The notes: generated by a model not told the origin, from the letters alone. DNA of 64,000 nucleotides from Gloeocapsopsis sp. IPPAS B-1203 (GCF_002749975.1 NZ_PEIG01000010.1:166382-230381), one strand, 5' to 3'. Counted from the stretch's first letter, positions 9,994-19,450 are shown. Made by a program: numbers and translations.

Positions 9994-10142
9994 TTAAAAT
10001 AAATGCTGTAGTGATATCAGTCAATCTATGTTGAAGTGTTTATCAATTTGCACAGCTCCGCTGAAAATGTAATGTGTAATGACACTACTGTTTCAGGTAT
10101 ACTCACCATCAGCAAGAGGTAATTATCGAGTAAGAAAAACCA

Positions 10143-11138
10143 ATGCCAGCAGTCAAGCAGACAATTTTAGTTACTGGAGGAGCAGGGTACATTGGCTCCC
10201 ACGCAGTCATGGCACTACAACATGCTGGATATGAAGTAGTCATCCTTGATAACTTGGTATATGGACATCGAGACTTAGTAGAAAAGTTAGAAGTAGAGCT
10301 AATTGTCGGAGATACTAGCGATCGAGTGCTACTAGACGAACTGTTTACCACCAAGAAAATCGCAGCCGTGATGCACTTTTCTGCTTATGCTTACGTAGGG
10401 GAGTCGGTTACAGAGCCTGCTAAGTATTATCGCAATAATGTGATTGGTACTTTAACTCTATTAGAGGCAATGGTGGCAGCATCAGTAAATAAGTTTGTGT
10501 TTTCCTCGACTTGTGCTACCTACGGTGTACCACATCAAATACCTATTACTGAAGAGCATCCCCAAAGTCCAATCAATCCCTATGGTGCTACCAAATTAAT
10601 GGTGGAACGCATTCTGAAAGACTTTAGTCCAGCATATGGGTTGCAATCTGTATGTTTTCGCTATTTCAATGCTGCTGGTGCTGATCCCAATGGTTTGCTG
10701 GGAGAAGACCATAATCCAGAAACACACTTGATCCCACTAGTACTACAGACGGCTTTAGGTCAACGAGAGTCGGTGTCAATTTATGGAACAGATTATGCAA
10801 CCCCTGATGGAACTTGTATCCGAGACTATATCCATGTAACAGATCTTGCCGATGCACATATTCTTGGTTTGGAATATTTAATGCAAGGAGGAGAGACTAC
10901 AGTATTTAACTTGGGGAACGGCAATGGCTTTTCAGTCAAACAGGTCATTGATACTGCTCAAACTGTCACGGGTAAGGAGATTAAAGTTGAGAGTAGCGAT
11001 CGCCGTCCTGGAGATCCGCCAATACTAGTTGGTAGTAGCGAGAAAGCTAGAAAAATTTTAGGTTGGGAACCGCAATATTCTGATTTAAAAGATATCATTA
11101 CTCATGCTTGGCGTTGGCATCAGCAGCGACATGGGTAG
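10143..11138 (+). CDS. galE: UDP-glucose 4-epimerase GalE
   Basis: GalE interconverts UDP-glucose and UDP-galactose (or the N-acetyl forms), supplying galactose units for polysaccharide and glycolipid. It is an extended short-chain dehydrogenase: the NAD-binding GGAGYIGSHA lies at residues 11-20, the S-T pair in VFSSTCATYG, and the catalytic Tyr-Lys pair in NPYGATKLMVERIL. The sugar-binding segment YFNAAGADPNG and the typical IYGTDYATPDGTCIRDYIHV follow. At 331 residues it has normal length. It is the first gene of the surface-polysaccharide region, with its own promoter spacing of about 150 bp, and converges with a sugar-phosphate transferase. Confidence 0.94.
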   Translation: MPAVKQTILVTGGAGYIGSHAVMALQHAGYEVVILDNLVYGHRDLVEKLEVELIVGDTSDRVLLDELFTTKKIAAVMHFSAYAYVGESVTEPAKYYRNNVIGTLTLLEAMVAASVNKFVFSSTCATYGVPHQIPITEEHPQSPINPYGATKLMVERILKDFSPAYGLQSVCFRYFNAAGADPNGLLGEDHNPETHLIPLVLQTALGQRESVSIYGTDYATPDGTCIRDYIHVTDLADAHILGLEYLMQGGETTVFNLGNGNGFSVKQVIDTAQTVTGKEIKVESSDRRPGDPPILVGSSEKARKILGWEPQYSDLKDIITHAWRWHQQRHG

Positions 11139-11246
11139 AACTTAGAGGAGCGAGGAGCGAGGGGTTAGTGATTGAATGGCAAAACAACGAATACAAATAA
11201 TAGTTAATATTTACCTTAGATTTAAGGCTATGGACATTAACTTTCT

Positions 11247-11915
11247 CTAACAAGCTCCTACTTTGGCAAATATTACATATATTGTCTTGACAATTATTAC
11301 TAAATCATATAAAGGATACCATTGCTGTTGATAGCGAAGATCGAGGTTGACAACTTCTTCAAAATCTTTAACGCTAGAACGACCGCTAACTTGCCATTCG
11401 CCCGTCAAACCAGGTTTGACATTTAACCTTTGCCAGTGACGTTCGTTGTATTGAGTTACCTCATCCCTTGTTGGCGGTCGAGTTCCTACCAAACTCATTT
11501 CGCCGATTAAAACATTCCAAAATTGAGGTAATTCATCTAAACTAGAGCTTCTTAAAAAACGTCCCACACGGGTAATTCTGGGATCGCGTTGATTTTTAAA
11601 GATAAGACCTGAGGCTTCGTTACTGACAAGAGATTTTAACTGCTCAGCATTCACAACCATCGAACGAAATTTATGGATATAAAACTTACGTCCGTGGAGT
11701 CCGTAGCGTTCTTGGCGAAAAAAAATAGGACCTGGACTGTCTAGCTTAATAGCGATCGTCACTGGAACAAATACAATGGCTAAAATGAGCAGCCCAACAA
11801 TACTGCCGATAATATCCAAGGAACGTTTAAAAACTGAGTTAACAGAGGGGTGAATTTTCTGTACTGACAGCGTGGATGTTGGCGGTTGACATGCAGGAGA
11901 TTGGGCTTGATACAT
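11247..11915 (-). CDS. polyprenyl-phosphate sugar-1-phosphate transferase (bacterial sugar transferase family)
   Basis: This short protein is essentially the WcaJ/ExoY catalytic core, which moves a sugar phosphate from a UDP-sugar to undecaprenyl phosphate to start a polysaccharide repeat unit. After a short variable N-terminus come the membrane-embedded hairpin (FKRSLDIIGSIVGLLILAIV), the motif SPGPIFFRQERYG, FYIHKFRSM, the acid pair SSLDELPQFWNVL, LVGTRPPT and KPGLTGEWQVSGRS. All are family hallmarks. An in-frame GTG at 11921 is also open; the ATG at 11915 is preferred. The donor sugar cannot be told from sequence. It is paralogous to the gene at 15.2 kb. Confidence 0.9.
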   Translation of the reverse strand: MYQAQSPACQPPTSTLSVQKIHPSVNSVFKRSLDIIGSIVGLLILAIVFVPVTIAIKLDSPGPIFFRQERYGLHGRKFYIHKFRSMVVNAEQLKSLVSNEASGLIFKNQRDPRITRVGRFLRSSSLDELPQFWNVLIGEMSLVGTRPPTRDEVTQYNERHWQRLNVKPGLTGEWQVSGRSSVKDFEEVVNLDLRYQQQWYPLYDLVIIVKTIYVIFAKVGAC

Positions 11916-12318
11916 TGTCACAACTACTTTGCACTCTATTTCAGTAGAATTACGTAAACTACTTTCAAATATAGTTGCTCGAAACTACTCTGCCGATGTT
12001 TTGAGGAAGCCTTTGGTGAATCTTCATTAATTAGTCAGGTAAATTCACCTAGTTTAAACTTTGCATGAAGCGAGCCTGATCTGAACTGATGCTTAGCTTT
12101 CTTCATTTTCAAGAGGTTTGAGTTAACCCTGCAGGTAAGTAAGTGGGTAAAAACAAACGTCACTGAAAGGCTGTTATTGGTCAATACTCAACGATTAGTG
12201 AAGCAACAATTAACTATTAACCATTAACCAGCATAAATAGAAAAAATTGTATTTTTTGTACCCTTAGGCGAGCATCATATACTACCCTAGCCTTGACATC
12301 TCATTTTTTACCTTTGTG
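11916..12318. other. intergenic region, no gene seen
   Basis: About 400 bp between the divergent sugar transferase and pgsA. It contains a run of TAA-rich repeats (ACGATTAGTGAAGC, then TTAACTATTAACCATTAACC near 12207-12228), a style of short repeat common between genes in this window. No tRNA, hairpin terminator or small frame of note was found. Confidence 0.4.
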
Positions 12319-12897
12319 ATGACTTTGCCTACTTGGGTGACTCTATCTCGTTTATTAGTGTTACCAATATTACTATACTTTTTGGAAAATCCCACATCAG
12401 AAGCTCGTTGGCTGAGTGTAGTCATTTTTTTGATTGCAGCAATGACTGATTGGGTTGACGGCTACCTTGCCCGCCGACTGAATCAAATTACAGAACTGGG
12501 AAAATTTCTTGACCCCTTAGTCGATAAACTACTGATACTTGCGCCTTTGCTAGCTTTGAATAAACTAGGACAAGTTCCTACATGGGGAGTATTTCTGATT
12601 TTGGCACGGGAGTTAACTATAGCAGGTTGGCGAGTAACTCCTAGTTTGACTGGTAATACCGCGATCGCCGGAGCCAATTTTTGGGGCAAACTGAAAACGG
12701 TTAGCCAAATAGCCGCGATCGCGCTTTTAATTGCGCCTTTACCTATGAGTTGGCAGCTTTTTTCCCTGATCGCCTTCTGGGTTGCGGTTGCCCTGACACT
12801 GATTTCTGGTGTTATCTACTTACTACCGACAACAGATAAAATTTCATCGTCAACCGAAAAATCGACTTCTGCAGGATCGCGACCTGAGGTGAGATAA
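12319..12897 (+). CDS. pgsA: CDP-diacylglycerol--glycerol-3-phosphate 3-phosphatidyltransferase
   Basis: PgsA condenses CDP-diacylglycerol with glycerol-3-phosphate, the committed step to phosphatidylglycerol, an essential thylakoid lipid in cyanobacteria. The CDP-alcohol transferase signature D-x2-D-G-x2-A-R-x8-G-x3-D-x3-D is complete across DWVDGYLARR and GKFLDPLVDKL. Several membrane segments flank it (VVIFLIAAMTD, LFSLIAFWVAVALTLISGVI). A GTG three bases earlier (12316) is also open; ATG is preferred. The 3' end overlaps the convergent epimerase gene by 82 bp, and the last 20 or so residues (DKISSSTEKSTSAGSRPEVR) are polar and probably unconserved. Confidence 0.92.
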   Translation: MTLPTWVTLSRLLVLPILLYFLENPTSEARWLSVVIFLIAAMTDWVDGYLARRLNQITELGKFLDPLVDKLLILAPLLALNKLGQVPTWGVFLILARELTIAGWRVTPSLTGNTAIAGANFWGKLKTVSQIAAIALLIAPLPMSWQLFSLIAFWVAVALTLISGVIYLLPTTDKISSSTEKSTSAGSRPEVR

Positions 12898-13760
12898 TCA
12901 TTTTGAAACGAATCTTGTAAACCAGCAATCAAATCATATTTTGGCTGCCAGTTGAGTTGAGCTTTTGCCTTATCTACTGCCGCAAAAAAGTGTTGTACGC
13001 GGATGGGAAAAGCTTTGCGCTTACCAAAATCGAACTTTTTAGGATCGTAATGCACAATTTGTAGTGCTTCACCTGATTTTCCAGCTGCCACAGCACATGC
13101 TCTTGCCAGCCCATCAAAAGTCACATAGCGATCGCCCGATACATTGTAAATTTCACCGATGGCTTGCGTAGAACCTAAGATTTGACACATCGCTTGTGCT
13201 AGATCGTAGACGTGACCAAATTGAGTTATGTGTAATCCATTGCCAGGAATAGGAATTGGGCGATTGCGAACAATGCGATCAAAAAACCAACTTTCTAAGT
13301 CATTATAGTTTTGCGGACCATAAATATAAGTTGGACGAATTGCAGTAAAAGGTAAACCTCTTTTGGCAAGAAAAGCTTCTGTCTCGTGTTTGCCCCGATG
13401 GCGGCTTTTGGGATCGACAGCATCACCTTCTTGATGTGGCATTTGGTCAGCAGGCAAATACACTCCTGCTGAACTCATATAGACGAAATGCTGCACTCGG
13501 TTTTGAAAGATTTCTGCTAAGGGTTGAGTATCGCTAAGTTCTCGCCCATTGTTATCAAAAATAGCATCAAAATTTTCTGGAAAAAGTTTTTCCTTGAGGT
13601 CATTGGGTTGAGTGCGATCGCCCGTAATTTGCGCAACTCCGGAGACTGGTGCTGGTCGATTACCACGATTAAACAACACAACTTCATGCCCTTGGGCAAC
13701 AAGTAGTTGTGTGAGGTATACACCAATAAATCGCGTACCACCCATAATTAAAATTCGCAT
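12816..13760 (-). CDS. NAD-dependent epimerase/dehydratase, CSP41-like
   Basis: The protein is an atypical short-chain dehydrogenase resembling plant CSP41, a chloroplast RNA-binding protein of cyanobacterial ancestry. It has an N-terminal nucleotide-binding motif (MRILIMGGTRFIGVYLTQLL), the YMSSAGVY segment where a classical epimerase would have its serine, and the ending typical of the family (FFAAVDKAKAQLNWQPKYDL). After YMSSAGVYLP the region carries KSRHRGKHETE and not a clear YxxxK, so enzymatic epimerase activity is doubtful; an RNA-related role is possible by analogy. The 3' end overlaps pgsA convergently by 82 bp. Length 314 is usual for cyanobacterial homologues. Confidence 0.8.
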   Translation of the reverse strand: MRILIMGGTRFIGVYLTQLLVAQGHEVVLFNRGNRPAPVSGVAQITGDRTQPNDLKEKLFPENFDAIFDNNGRELSDTQPLAEIFQNRVQHFVYMSSAGVYLPADQMPHQEGDAVDPKSRHRGKHETEAFLAKRGLPFTAIRPTYIYGPQNYNDLESWFFDRIVRNRPIPIPGNGLHITQFGHVYDLAQAMCQILGSTQAIGEIYNVSGDRYVTFDGLARACAVAAGKSGEALQIVHYDPKKFDFGKRKAFPIRVQHFFAAVDKAKAQLNWQPKYDLIAGLQDSFQNDYLTSGRDPAEVDFSVDDEILSVVGSK

Positions 13761-13913
13761 TGTTATTGGTTCCTTGTGCTTCTAGGGTCATTTTCTATGA
13801 GATTATCAGGTTGCGTCATTTGCTTGGAACTTATTTTTGAGTGAAAACGTCATGGCTTCGATTGCTCAATACAAAGCAGCACTCAAGCTCCAGTATTCTT
13901 CAATTAGTTATTA

Positions 13914-15071
13914 ATGCCTTTACAATATGCACTTGTCCATGAGTGGTTAACGCCCAAGGCTACTGGTGGTTCAGAACTCGTAGTTAAAGAAATCCTCAAA
14001 CACATTGATGCGGATTTGTATGCTTTGATTGACTTTGAATCAACTAACCCCAACAGCTATTTATTTCAACGTTCGATTGGAACGACATTTTTGCAGCACC
14101 TACCTTTTGCTCGTCATGGCGTACAGAAATATCTACCTTTGTTACCGCTAGCGATCGAACAGTTAGATTTGCGTGCTTATGATGCGATCATTTCCTCTTC
14201 CCACACTGTCGCCAAAGGAGTTTTAACTAGTCCAGAACAGATGCACATTTGCTACTGTCATACTCCGATGCGGTTTGCCTGGGAACTGACTTTTGATTAT
14301 TTACGCAGTAACCGTATTGGTCAGGGATTGCCAGGAGTTTTGACACGATACCTACTCCACCAAATGCGCCAGTGGGATGCATTGAGTGCAAATCGAGTTG
14401 ATTACTTTGTTGCCAACTCACAAAATACTGCACGTCGCATTTGGCGATGCTATCGCCGCCCTGCAACCGTGATTTACCCACCGGTAGATATCGAACGGTT
14501 TCCCTTTGTCAGTGAGAAACAAGACTTTTATGTAACGGTTTCCCGCTTAGTCAGTTACAAGCAAGTATCTTTGATTGTACGTACTTTTAACCAACTCAAA
14601 AAGCCTTTAGTCGTTATTGGTACTGGACCAGAACTCAAGCAAATTCGCAACTTAGCACAATCGAATGTTCAAGTACTAGGAGCACAGCCGAATGAAGTTG
14701 TTGAGCAGTATATGGCTGCCGCCAAAGCATTTGTTTATGCAGCTTGTGAAGATTTTGGTATAGCTCTTGTAGAAGCACAAGCTTGTGGTACTCCGGTCAT
14801 TGCTTATGGAGCAGGCGGAGCGTTAGAAACTGTACGTTCGATTTGGCAATATCCAGACACAGGAACTGGTATATTTTTTTCAACCCAAACAGAAGCAGCC
14901 TTAATGGAAGCTATCGAAAAGTTTGAAGTCCATCACAAAGCATTTCAGCCTGAGTGGATTCGTACTCATGCTCATCAGTTTGCTGCTGATGTGTTTAGTG
15001 AGAAGTTTCTCGCGTTTTTGCACAACTCGTGGCAAGACCGCTTGACAAACAACCAAAGTTTTTTGGATTGA
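13914..15071 (+). CDS. GT4-family glycosyltransferase, 385 residues
   Basis: This is a GT-B fold glycosyltransferase of family 4, likely to add a hexose or deoxyhexose to a growing lipid-linked glycan. The N-terminal domain has YALVHEWLTPKATGGSELVV and CYCHTPMRFAWELTFDYLR. The C-terminal donor-binding domain has FYVTVSRLVSYKQVSLIV, VVIGTGPELKQIRNLA and the characteristic acid pair within CEDFGIALVEAQACGTPVIA. The gene is complete with an ATG start. It lies next to the second sugar-phosphate transferase (132 bp downstream), so they probably serve one polysaccharide pathway. Donor and acceptor are unknown. Confidence 0.88.
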   Translation: MPLQYALVHEWLTPKATGGSELVVKEILKHIDADLYALIDFESTNPNSYLFQRSIGTTFLQHLPFARHGVQKYLPLLPLAIEQLDLRAYDAIISSSHTVAKGVLTSPEQMHICYCHTPMRFAWELTFDYLRSNRIGQGLPGVLTRYLLHQMRQWDALSANRVDYFVANSQNTARRIWRCYRRPATVIYPPVDIERFPFVSEKQDFYVTVSRLVSYKQVSLIVRTFNQLKKPLVVIGTGPELKQIRNLAQSNVQVLGAQPNEVVEQYMAAAKAFVYAACEDFGIALVEAQACGTPVIAYGAGGALETVRSIWQYPDTGTGIFFSTQTEAALMEAIEKFEVHHKAFQPEWIRTHAHQFAADVFSEKFLAFLHNSWQDRLTNNQSFLD

Positions 15072-15203
15072 AGTACTATGCTTGTTCTTGGTTTCCCGAT
15101 CTCCAATTTCTATTTTAGGATTGTCGGGATCGCATTCGAGCTATCTTGCATCATCAGGCTTTAAAATCATGACTAAATGTGGTGTGGATTGTTAAGGAGT
15201 AAA

Positions 15204-15980
15204 ATGACTGCCCATTCGCTCCTCTCAGGCAAAAGATTACGGGCTTTCGTGCAATCTGGTTTTCAGAAACGATCGCCCAGCGATAAAAGTAGAACGTTAT
15301 TGCGATCGCTCTTATTCTCATCTGCTAAAAAGCTGTTCATCACAATATCGCTTGATTTTGTCAGCCGAGAGTTTATCAAAAGACTGTTTGACGTTATCTT
15401 CTCTCTGTCGGTTCTGATTTTATTTTCTCCGGTTTATCTGCTGTTAGCATTGCTCATTGCTTATAATTCAGAAGGGCCAGTGTTTTACATCCAGGAACGA
15501 GTTGGAAAAAACTATCAGTCGTTTGGGTGTATCAAGTTCAGAACAATGGTCACGAACGCTGATGAGATGTTACTAGAACTAATGGAAGCATCGCCTCATC
15601 TACGGCAAGAATTTGCCGACAATTTTAAGCTAAAACAGGATCCAAGAATTACAAAAATAGGTCGCTTTTTACGATTAACTAGCCTTGATGAATTTCCCCA
15701 ATTTTGGAACGTTCTTAAAGGAGATATGAGTGTTGTTGGTCCTCGCCCTTTAGTAGCTCAGGAATTGTATATGTATGGTTCTCATATCGACAAGGTTTTG
15801 ACAATTAAACCAGGAATTACCGGATTGTGGCAGGTATCAGGGCGTAACGATATTCCTTACAACCGGAGAATTCAGATAGATCTTTACTACGTCAAGTTCC
15901 ACAACTTTTGGCTTGACTTATGGGTAATTGTGAAAACAATCGGAGTCGTTATTGTCCCAAAAAATAACGGTGCTTACTGA
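15204..15980 (+). CDS. polyprenyl-phosphate sugar-1-phosphate transferase (bacterial sugar transferase family), 258 residues
   Basis: This is a second WcaJ/ExoY-type initiating transferase in the region. The core is clear: FIKRLFDVIFSLSVLILFSP membrane hairpin, GPVFYIQERVGKNYQ, CIKFRTMV, LTSLDEFPQFWNVLKGDMS, VVGPRPLV, KPGITGLWQVSGRNDIPYNR, and a C-terminal YYVKFHNFWLDLWVIVKT. I choose the ATG at 15204 and not the in-frame ATG at 15177, because AAGGAG at 15194-15199 sits 4 nt before it. The roughly 50 residues ahead of the core are basic and unlike the 11.2 kb paralogue. Two initiating enzymes so close together suggest two different glycans or alternative first sugars. Confidence 0.9.
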   Translation: MTAHSLLSGKRLRAFVQSGFQKRSPSDKSRTLLRSLLFSSAKKLFITISLDFVSREFIKRLFDVIFSLSVLILFSPVYLLLALLIAYNSEGPVFYIQERVGKNYQSFGCIKFRTMVTNADEMLLELMEASPHLRQEFADNFKLKQDPRITKIGRFLRLTSLDEFPQFWNVLKGDMSVVGPRPLVAQELYMYGSHIDKVLTIKPGITGLWQVSGRNDIPYNRRIQIDLYYVKFHNFWLDLWVIVKTIGVVIVPKNNGAY

Positions 15981-16366
15981 ACATATGTATATAGAGAACT
16001 GTGCTACAGGACTATGCTAGCTATTGCTTAGTGGTTGGTAAGCCAATTAGCCAAAAGCCTTGCCTGTTTGTTATAAGTAAGCGAGATACTTACGACAATC
16101 TTGAGGCTAATGGCTAATTGCAAGTTGTTTTAATTTCCGCGAACTTAAAAGCTGATTCGCCCATCAATCCATATCTAGATTGTGCCAAACTAAACTGACA
16201 CTTTGATAGTTTCTTGGCAACAGATGTTAGTTAGCGTAAAGTTTAATTTAACAATTATTGTAGTGTCCAGCCAACACCAAACAAGATATGGTGAACCGCT
16301 GGTGCCTATGTTAAGTTGTAGCAGTTTTACTGTACCCAATTTGAAACAGGTTATCAACCACCGAGT
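15981..16366. other. intergenic region with inverted repeat
   Basis: About 386 bp between the sugar transferase and gmd with no gene. It contains a 9-bp perfect inverted repeat, AATTAGCCA (16045-16053) with TGGCTAATT (16111-16119), and inside it a smaller palindromic segment (AAGTA...TACTT near 16075-16091). No T-run follows, so it is not a textbook terminator. The 'GGCTAATGGCTAA' wording recurs elsewhere in this window (near 5671), so this may be an interspersed repeat and not a gene-specific signal. Confidence 0.4.
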
Positions 16367-17443
16367 ATGACGCAACGTAAACGAGCGCTAATTACAGGAA
16401 TTACTGGTCAAGACGGCTCCTATTTGAGCGAGTTTTTACTAGAACAAGGCTACGAAGTTCATGGCATAATTCGGCGGACATCAACATTCAACACAGATCG
16501 GATTGACCATATCTACGAAGATCCCCACAAAGAAGGGGTGAGGTTATTGTTACACTATGGCGACCTTACCGATGGAACAACTCTACGTCGGATTTTAGAA
16601 GAAACCCAGCCGACAGAAATTTATAACCTTGGTGCGCAATCACACGTACGCGTAAGCTTTGACTCACCAGAATATACTGTAGATTCGGTTGCGATGGGAA
16701 CACTACGGCTACTTGAAGCAATTCGCGACTACCAGCGACGTACTGGTATTGAAGTCCGTTTCTATCAAGCAGGTTCGTCAGAAATGTTTGGCTTAGTACA
16801 AGAAGTTCCACAGAAAGAAACTACACCGTTTTATCCACGTAGTCCATACGCTTGCGCCAAAGTCTACGCGCACTGGCAAACCCTCAATTATCGCGAATCT
16901 TATGACTTGTTTGCGTGTAATGGCATCTTATTTAATCACGAATCACCACGGCGTGGAGAAACCTTTGTAACACGCAAAATTACTCGGGCAGTAGCACGGA
17001 TTGTTGCAGGAAAACAAAAGAACATCTACATGGGTAATCTTGATGCTAAGCGTGACTGGGGGTACGCAAAGGACTATGTGCGTGCGATGTGGCTGATGCT
17101 ACAACAACCCGAACCTGATGACTATGTCATTGCAACTGGAGAAACACACTCTGTAAAAGAATTCCTCAAATTAGCATTTAGTTATGTCAATCTTGACTGG
17201 CAAGATTATGTCGAATTCGACGAGCGTTATTTACGCCCAGCAGAAGTTGAATTATTGATTGGCGATCCGACAAAAGCTAAGCAAAAACTCGGCTGGCAAC
17301 CGTCAGTTACGTTTGAGCAGTTGGTTGCACTCATGGTAGAAGCTGACTTAAGAGCTTTGGGTCAAGAATCACCTAATGGTAACGGTGCGCAAGTAAATGA
17401 TTTGGCTACAATTCGTCAAGAGCTGGGTAGTTTACACTTTTAG
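16367..17443 (+). CDS. gmd: GDP-mannose 4,6-dehydratase
   Basis: Gmd converts GDP-mannose to GDP-4-keto-6-deoxymannose, the first step to GDP-L-fucose. The N-terminal nucleotide-binding site is [20 protein letters not shown]; the next segment [17 protein letters not shown] is typical of Gmd. The catalytic residues are in [10 protein letters not shown] and [14 protein letters not shown], and [16 protein letters not shown] is a Gmd hallmark. At 358 residues it has normal length. fcl begins 25 bp after its stop, so the two are almost certainly one transcript and act in sequence. Confidence 0.95.
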   Translation: MTQRKRALITGITGQDGSYLSEFLLEQGYEVHGIIRRTSTFNTDRIDHIYEDPHKEGVRLLLHYGDLTDGTTLRRILEETQPTEIYNLGAQSHVRVSFDSPEYTVDSVAMGTLRLLEAIRDYQRRTGIEVRFYQAGSSEMFGLVQEVPQKETTPFYPRSPYACAKVYAHWQTLNYRESYDLFACNGILFNHESPRRGETFVTRKITRAVARIVAGKQKNIYMGNLDAKRDWGYAKDYVRAMWLMLQQPEPDDYVIATGETHSVKEFLKLAFSYVNLDWQDYVEFDERYLRPAEVELLIGDPTKAKQKLGWQPSVTFEQLVALMVEADLRALGQESPNGNGAQVNDLATIRQELGSLHF

Positions 17444-17468
17444 GCAAAACTGACAAGGAATTAAACAG

Positions 17469-18410
17469 ATGGCAGCCTTAGATTTAAACGACAAACACAT
17501 TCTTGTCACTGGTGGGGCTGGATTCTTGGGTCGTCAAGTGATTGAACAGCTGTGTCTAGCAGGAGCCGAACAGCAAAAAATTACTGTACCGCGATCGCAC
17601 GAGTGTGACTTACGCAGTTTAGAGAATTGCCAACGCGCAGTCGATCAGCAAGATATCGTCATCCACCTGGCGGCTCATGTTGGTGGTATTGGTTTGAATC
17701 AAGAAAAACCCGCTGAACTTTTTTATGACAATCTGATGATGGGTGCACAATTGATTCATGCTGCCTATCAAGCTGGAGTAGAAAAATTTGTTTGTGTTGG
17801 CACAATTTGTGCCTATCCTAAATTCACACCAGTGCCCTTCAAAGAAGATGACCTTTGGAATGGATATCCAGAAGAAACAAATGCTCCTTATGGTGTCGCC
17901 AAAAAAGCCCTTTTAGTACAACTTCAAGCCTACAGGCAACAATATAATTTCAATGGTATTTATTTGCTACCAGTAAACTTATACGGTCCAGAAGACAACT
18001 TTAATCCTCAAAGTTCTCATGTAATTCCTGCACTTATTCGTAAAGTATACGAAGCTCAACAAAAAGGTGACATGGAAATTCGAGTATGGGGTGATGGCAG
18101 TCCTACCCGTGAGTTTCTCTATTCAGAAGATGCAGCACGGGGCATAGTTATGGGAACATTATCTTATAACCAGCCTGAGCCTATTAACTTAGGTACGGGC
18201 TTTGAGATTTCCATCCGTGACTTGATTTCTTTAATTTGTGAACTGATGGAGTTCGATGGCGAAATTGTTTACGAAACCGATAAGCCAAATGGTCAGCCAC
18301 GTCGTTGTTTAGATACAGAACGAGCGAAAAAATTTGGCTTTACTGCTCAAATTGATTTTAGGCGAGGATTAAAAAATACTATTGATTGGTATCGGCAACA
18401 CGCAAACTAA
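17469..18410 (+). CDS. fcl: GDP-L-fucose synthase (GDP-4-keto-6-deoxymannose epimerase/reductase)
   Basis: Fcl (WcaG) turns the product of Gmd into GDP-L-fucose using NADPH. The nucleotide-binding motif is [19 protein letters not shown]; the segment [20 protein letters not shown] is characteristic of the family; the catalytic Tyr-Lys pair is in [14 protein letters not shown] with [15 protein letters not shown] before it, which holds the conserved cysteine. The gene follows gmd after 25 bp and is closed by a rho-independent terminator, so gmd-fcl forms a complete two-gene unit for fucose donor supply. Confidence 0.95.
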   Translation: MAALDLNDKHILVTGGAGFLGRQVIEQLCLAGAEQQKITVPRSHECDLRSLENCQRAVDQQDIVIHLAAHVGGIGLNQEKPAELFYDNLMMGAQLIHAAYQAGVEKFVCVGTICAYPKFTPVPFKEDDLWNGYPEETNAPYGVAKKALLVQLQAYRQQYNFNGIYLLPVNLYGPEDNFNPQSSHVIPALIRKVYEAQQKGDMEIRVWGDGSPTREFLYSEDAARGIVMGTLSYNQPEPINLGTGFEISIRDLISLICELMEFDGEIVYETDKPNGQPRRCLDTERAKKFGFTAQIDFRRGLKNTIDWYRQHAN

Positions 18411-18417
18411 AATGTGA

Positions 18418-18446
18418 GAGGGTGAGGTGGTTTCGCCCTCTTTTTT
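18418..18446 (+). terminator. rho-independent terminator of gmd-fcl
   Basis: GAGGGTG (18418-18424) pairs with CGCCCTC (18434-18440), seven pairs with one G-T wobble, and is followed directly by six T residues (18441-18446). It begins 7 bp after the fcl stop codon. Confidence 0.85.
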
Positions 18447-18832
18447 AGAATCAAGCTCTTAGCTCTAAATTCAGAACTTAATTGCGTTCATAGACGGAAA
18501 TTAAGCTTATGAAAAAAGATTTTTTCTTCGCAAAACAGTCAGCGATAGGTGCTTTGGCTGTAGTAGCATTTCTTTGAGCTGCAGAACTCTGTAAATTTAT
18601 ATAGTTAGAGATTTTAGGAGGAACTCACAGCTAAATGGTGAGCAAATGAACCAACATAAAACGTAGTGAAATAATCGCTCCTGACTTTAAATAAATAGTC
18701 TCACTTTAACTGCTATACCTAATTTAATTAAGTTGAATTACTAGTTCAGTAGTCGCTGAGACTAAGCCTATCATAATGACTAATGGTAGTTAACTTACTA
18801 AACACCAAAACATATACTTTACGAAGCTAATA
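18447..18832. other. intergenic region with a signal-peptide-like frame remnant
   Basis: No intact gene is visible in these 386 bp. At 18509-18577 (+) an ATG opens a 22-codon frame, MKKDFFFAKQSAIGALAVVA then FL and a TGA. It looks like the start of a secreted protein (basic, then hydrophobic), but nothing protein-like continues after the stop. It may be the relic of a lost gene or chance. The rest is AT-rich DNA upstream of the formyl-THF cyclo-ligase gene. Confidence 0.3.
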
Positions 18833-19399
18833 GTGATTAGTCAGCATATAAACAAAATAGAATTGCGCCGTTTACTGCTTCACAACCGGCAATCTATGAG
18901 CATCAAAGAGTGGCAGGAAAAAAGTCGTCTTATCTGCTCTCACTTACAAGCATCATCACTATTTACTCAAGCAAAGACCATTCTGACCTATTTTAGTTTT
19001 CGTCAGGAACCAGATCTAAGTGCATTATTTACAGCCAAAAAAAATTGGGGTTTCCCACGTTGTATCAATCAATCATTAAATTGGCATTTGTGGCACCCAG
19101 GGAACGATACCCGAATTGGAGATTATGGCATTCTAGAACCTCTCCCTTGTGCCCCACTAATCAAAGCTAATGAAGTAGATTTAATTTTGGTTCCTGCTGT
19201 TGCTTGTGATATTCGAGGCTATCGTTTAGGTTACGGAGGTGGTTTCTACGATCGCTTACTCAGTTCTGCCGAATGGAAGTCAAAGCTTACAATTGGCATT
19301 GTTTTTGACTTTGCTTACTTACCTCAGTTACCTGTTGAGACTTGGGATATACCTTTGCATATTGTTTGTACAGAAACTGGCTTGAAAATGATGCAATAA
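18833..19399 (+). CDS. 5-formyltetrahydrofolate cyclo-ligase
   Basis: This enzyme uses ATP to convert 5-formyl-THF to 5,10-methenyl-THF, returning stored folate to the one-carbon pool. The diagnostic C-terminal motif is RLGYGGGFYDRLL, and the N-terminal basic segment IELRRLLLHNRQSMS is typical. The protein has 188 residues, which is normal. The start is a GTG at 18833; I see no better ATG upstream in frame. Nearby glyA (25-26 kb) also acts in one-carbon metabolism but is not co-transcribed. Two strong hairpins lie 24 bp past the stop. Confidence 0.9.
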   Translation: MISQHINKIELRRLLLHNRQSMSIKEWQEKSRLICSHLQASSLFTQAKTILTYFSFRQEPDLSALFTAKKNWGFPRCINQSLNWHLWHPGNDTRIGDYGILEPLPCAPLIKANEVDLILVPAVACDIRGYRLGYGGGFYDRLLSSAEWKSKLTIGIVFDFAYLPQLPVETWDIPLHIVCTETGLKMMQ

Positions 19400-19422
19400 A
19401 ACTTCCTCAATTTGATTACGCC

Positions 19423-19450
19423 AGCGCAGAGGACTATTGTCCCCTGCGCT
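19423..19450. terminator. hairpin downstream of the formyl-THF cyclo-ligase gene
   Basis: AGCGCAGAGGAC (19423-19434) pairs with GTCCCCTGCGCT (19439-19450), 11 of 12 positions, with a four-base TATT loop. No T-run follows directly because a second, perfect palindrome starts at the next base. The pair probably ends transcription of the gene upstream. Confidence 0.6.

Noticed and set aside
16190..16375. 61-codon frame on the minus strand upstream of gmd
   Set aside because: No protein-like pattern; lies over the gmd promoter and start region.
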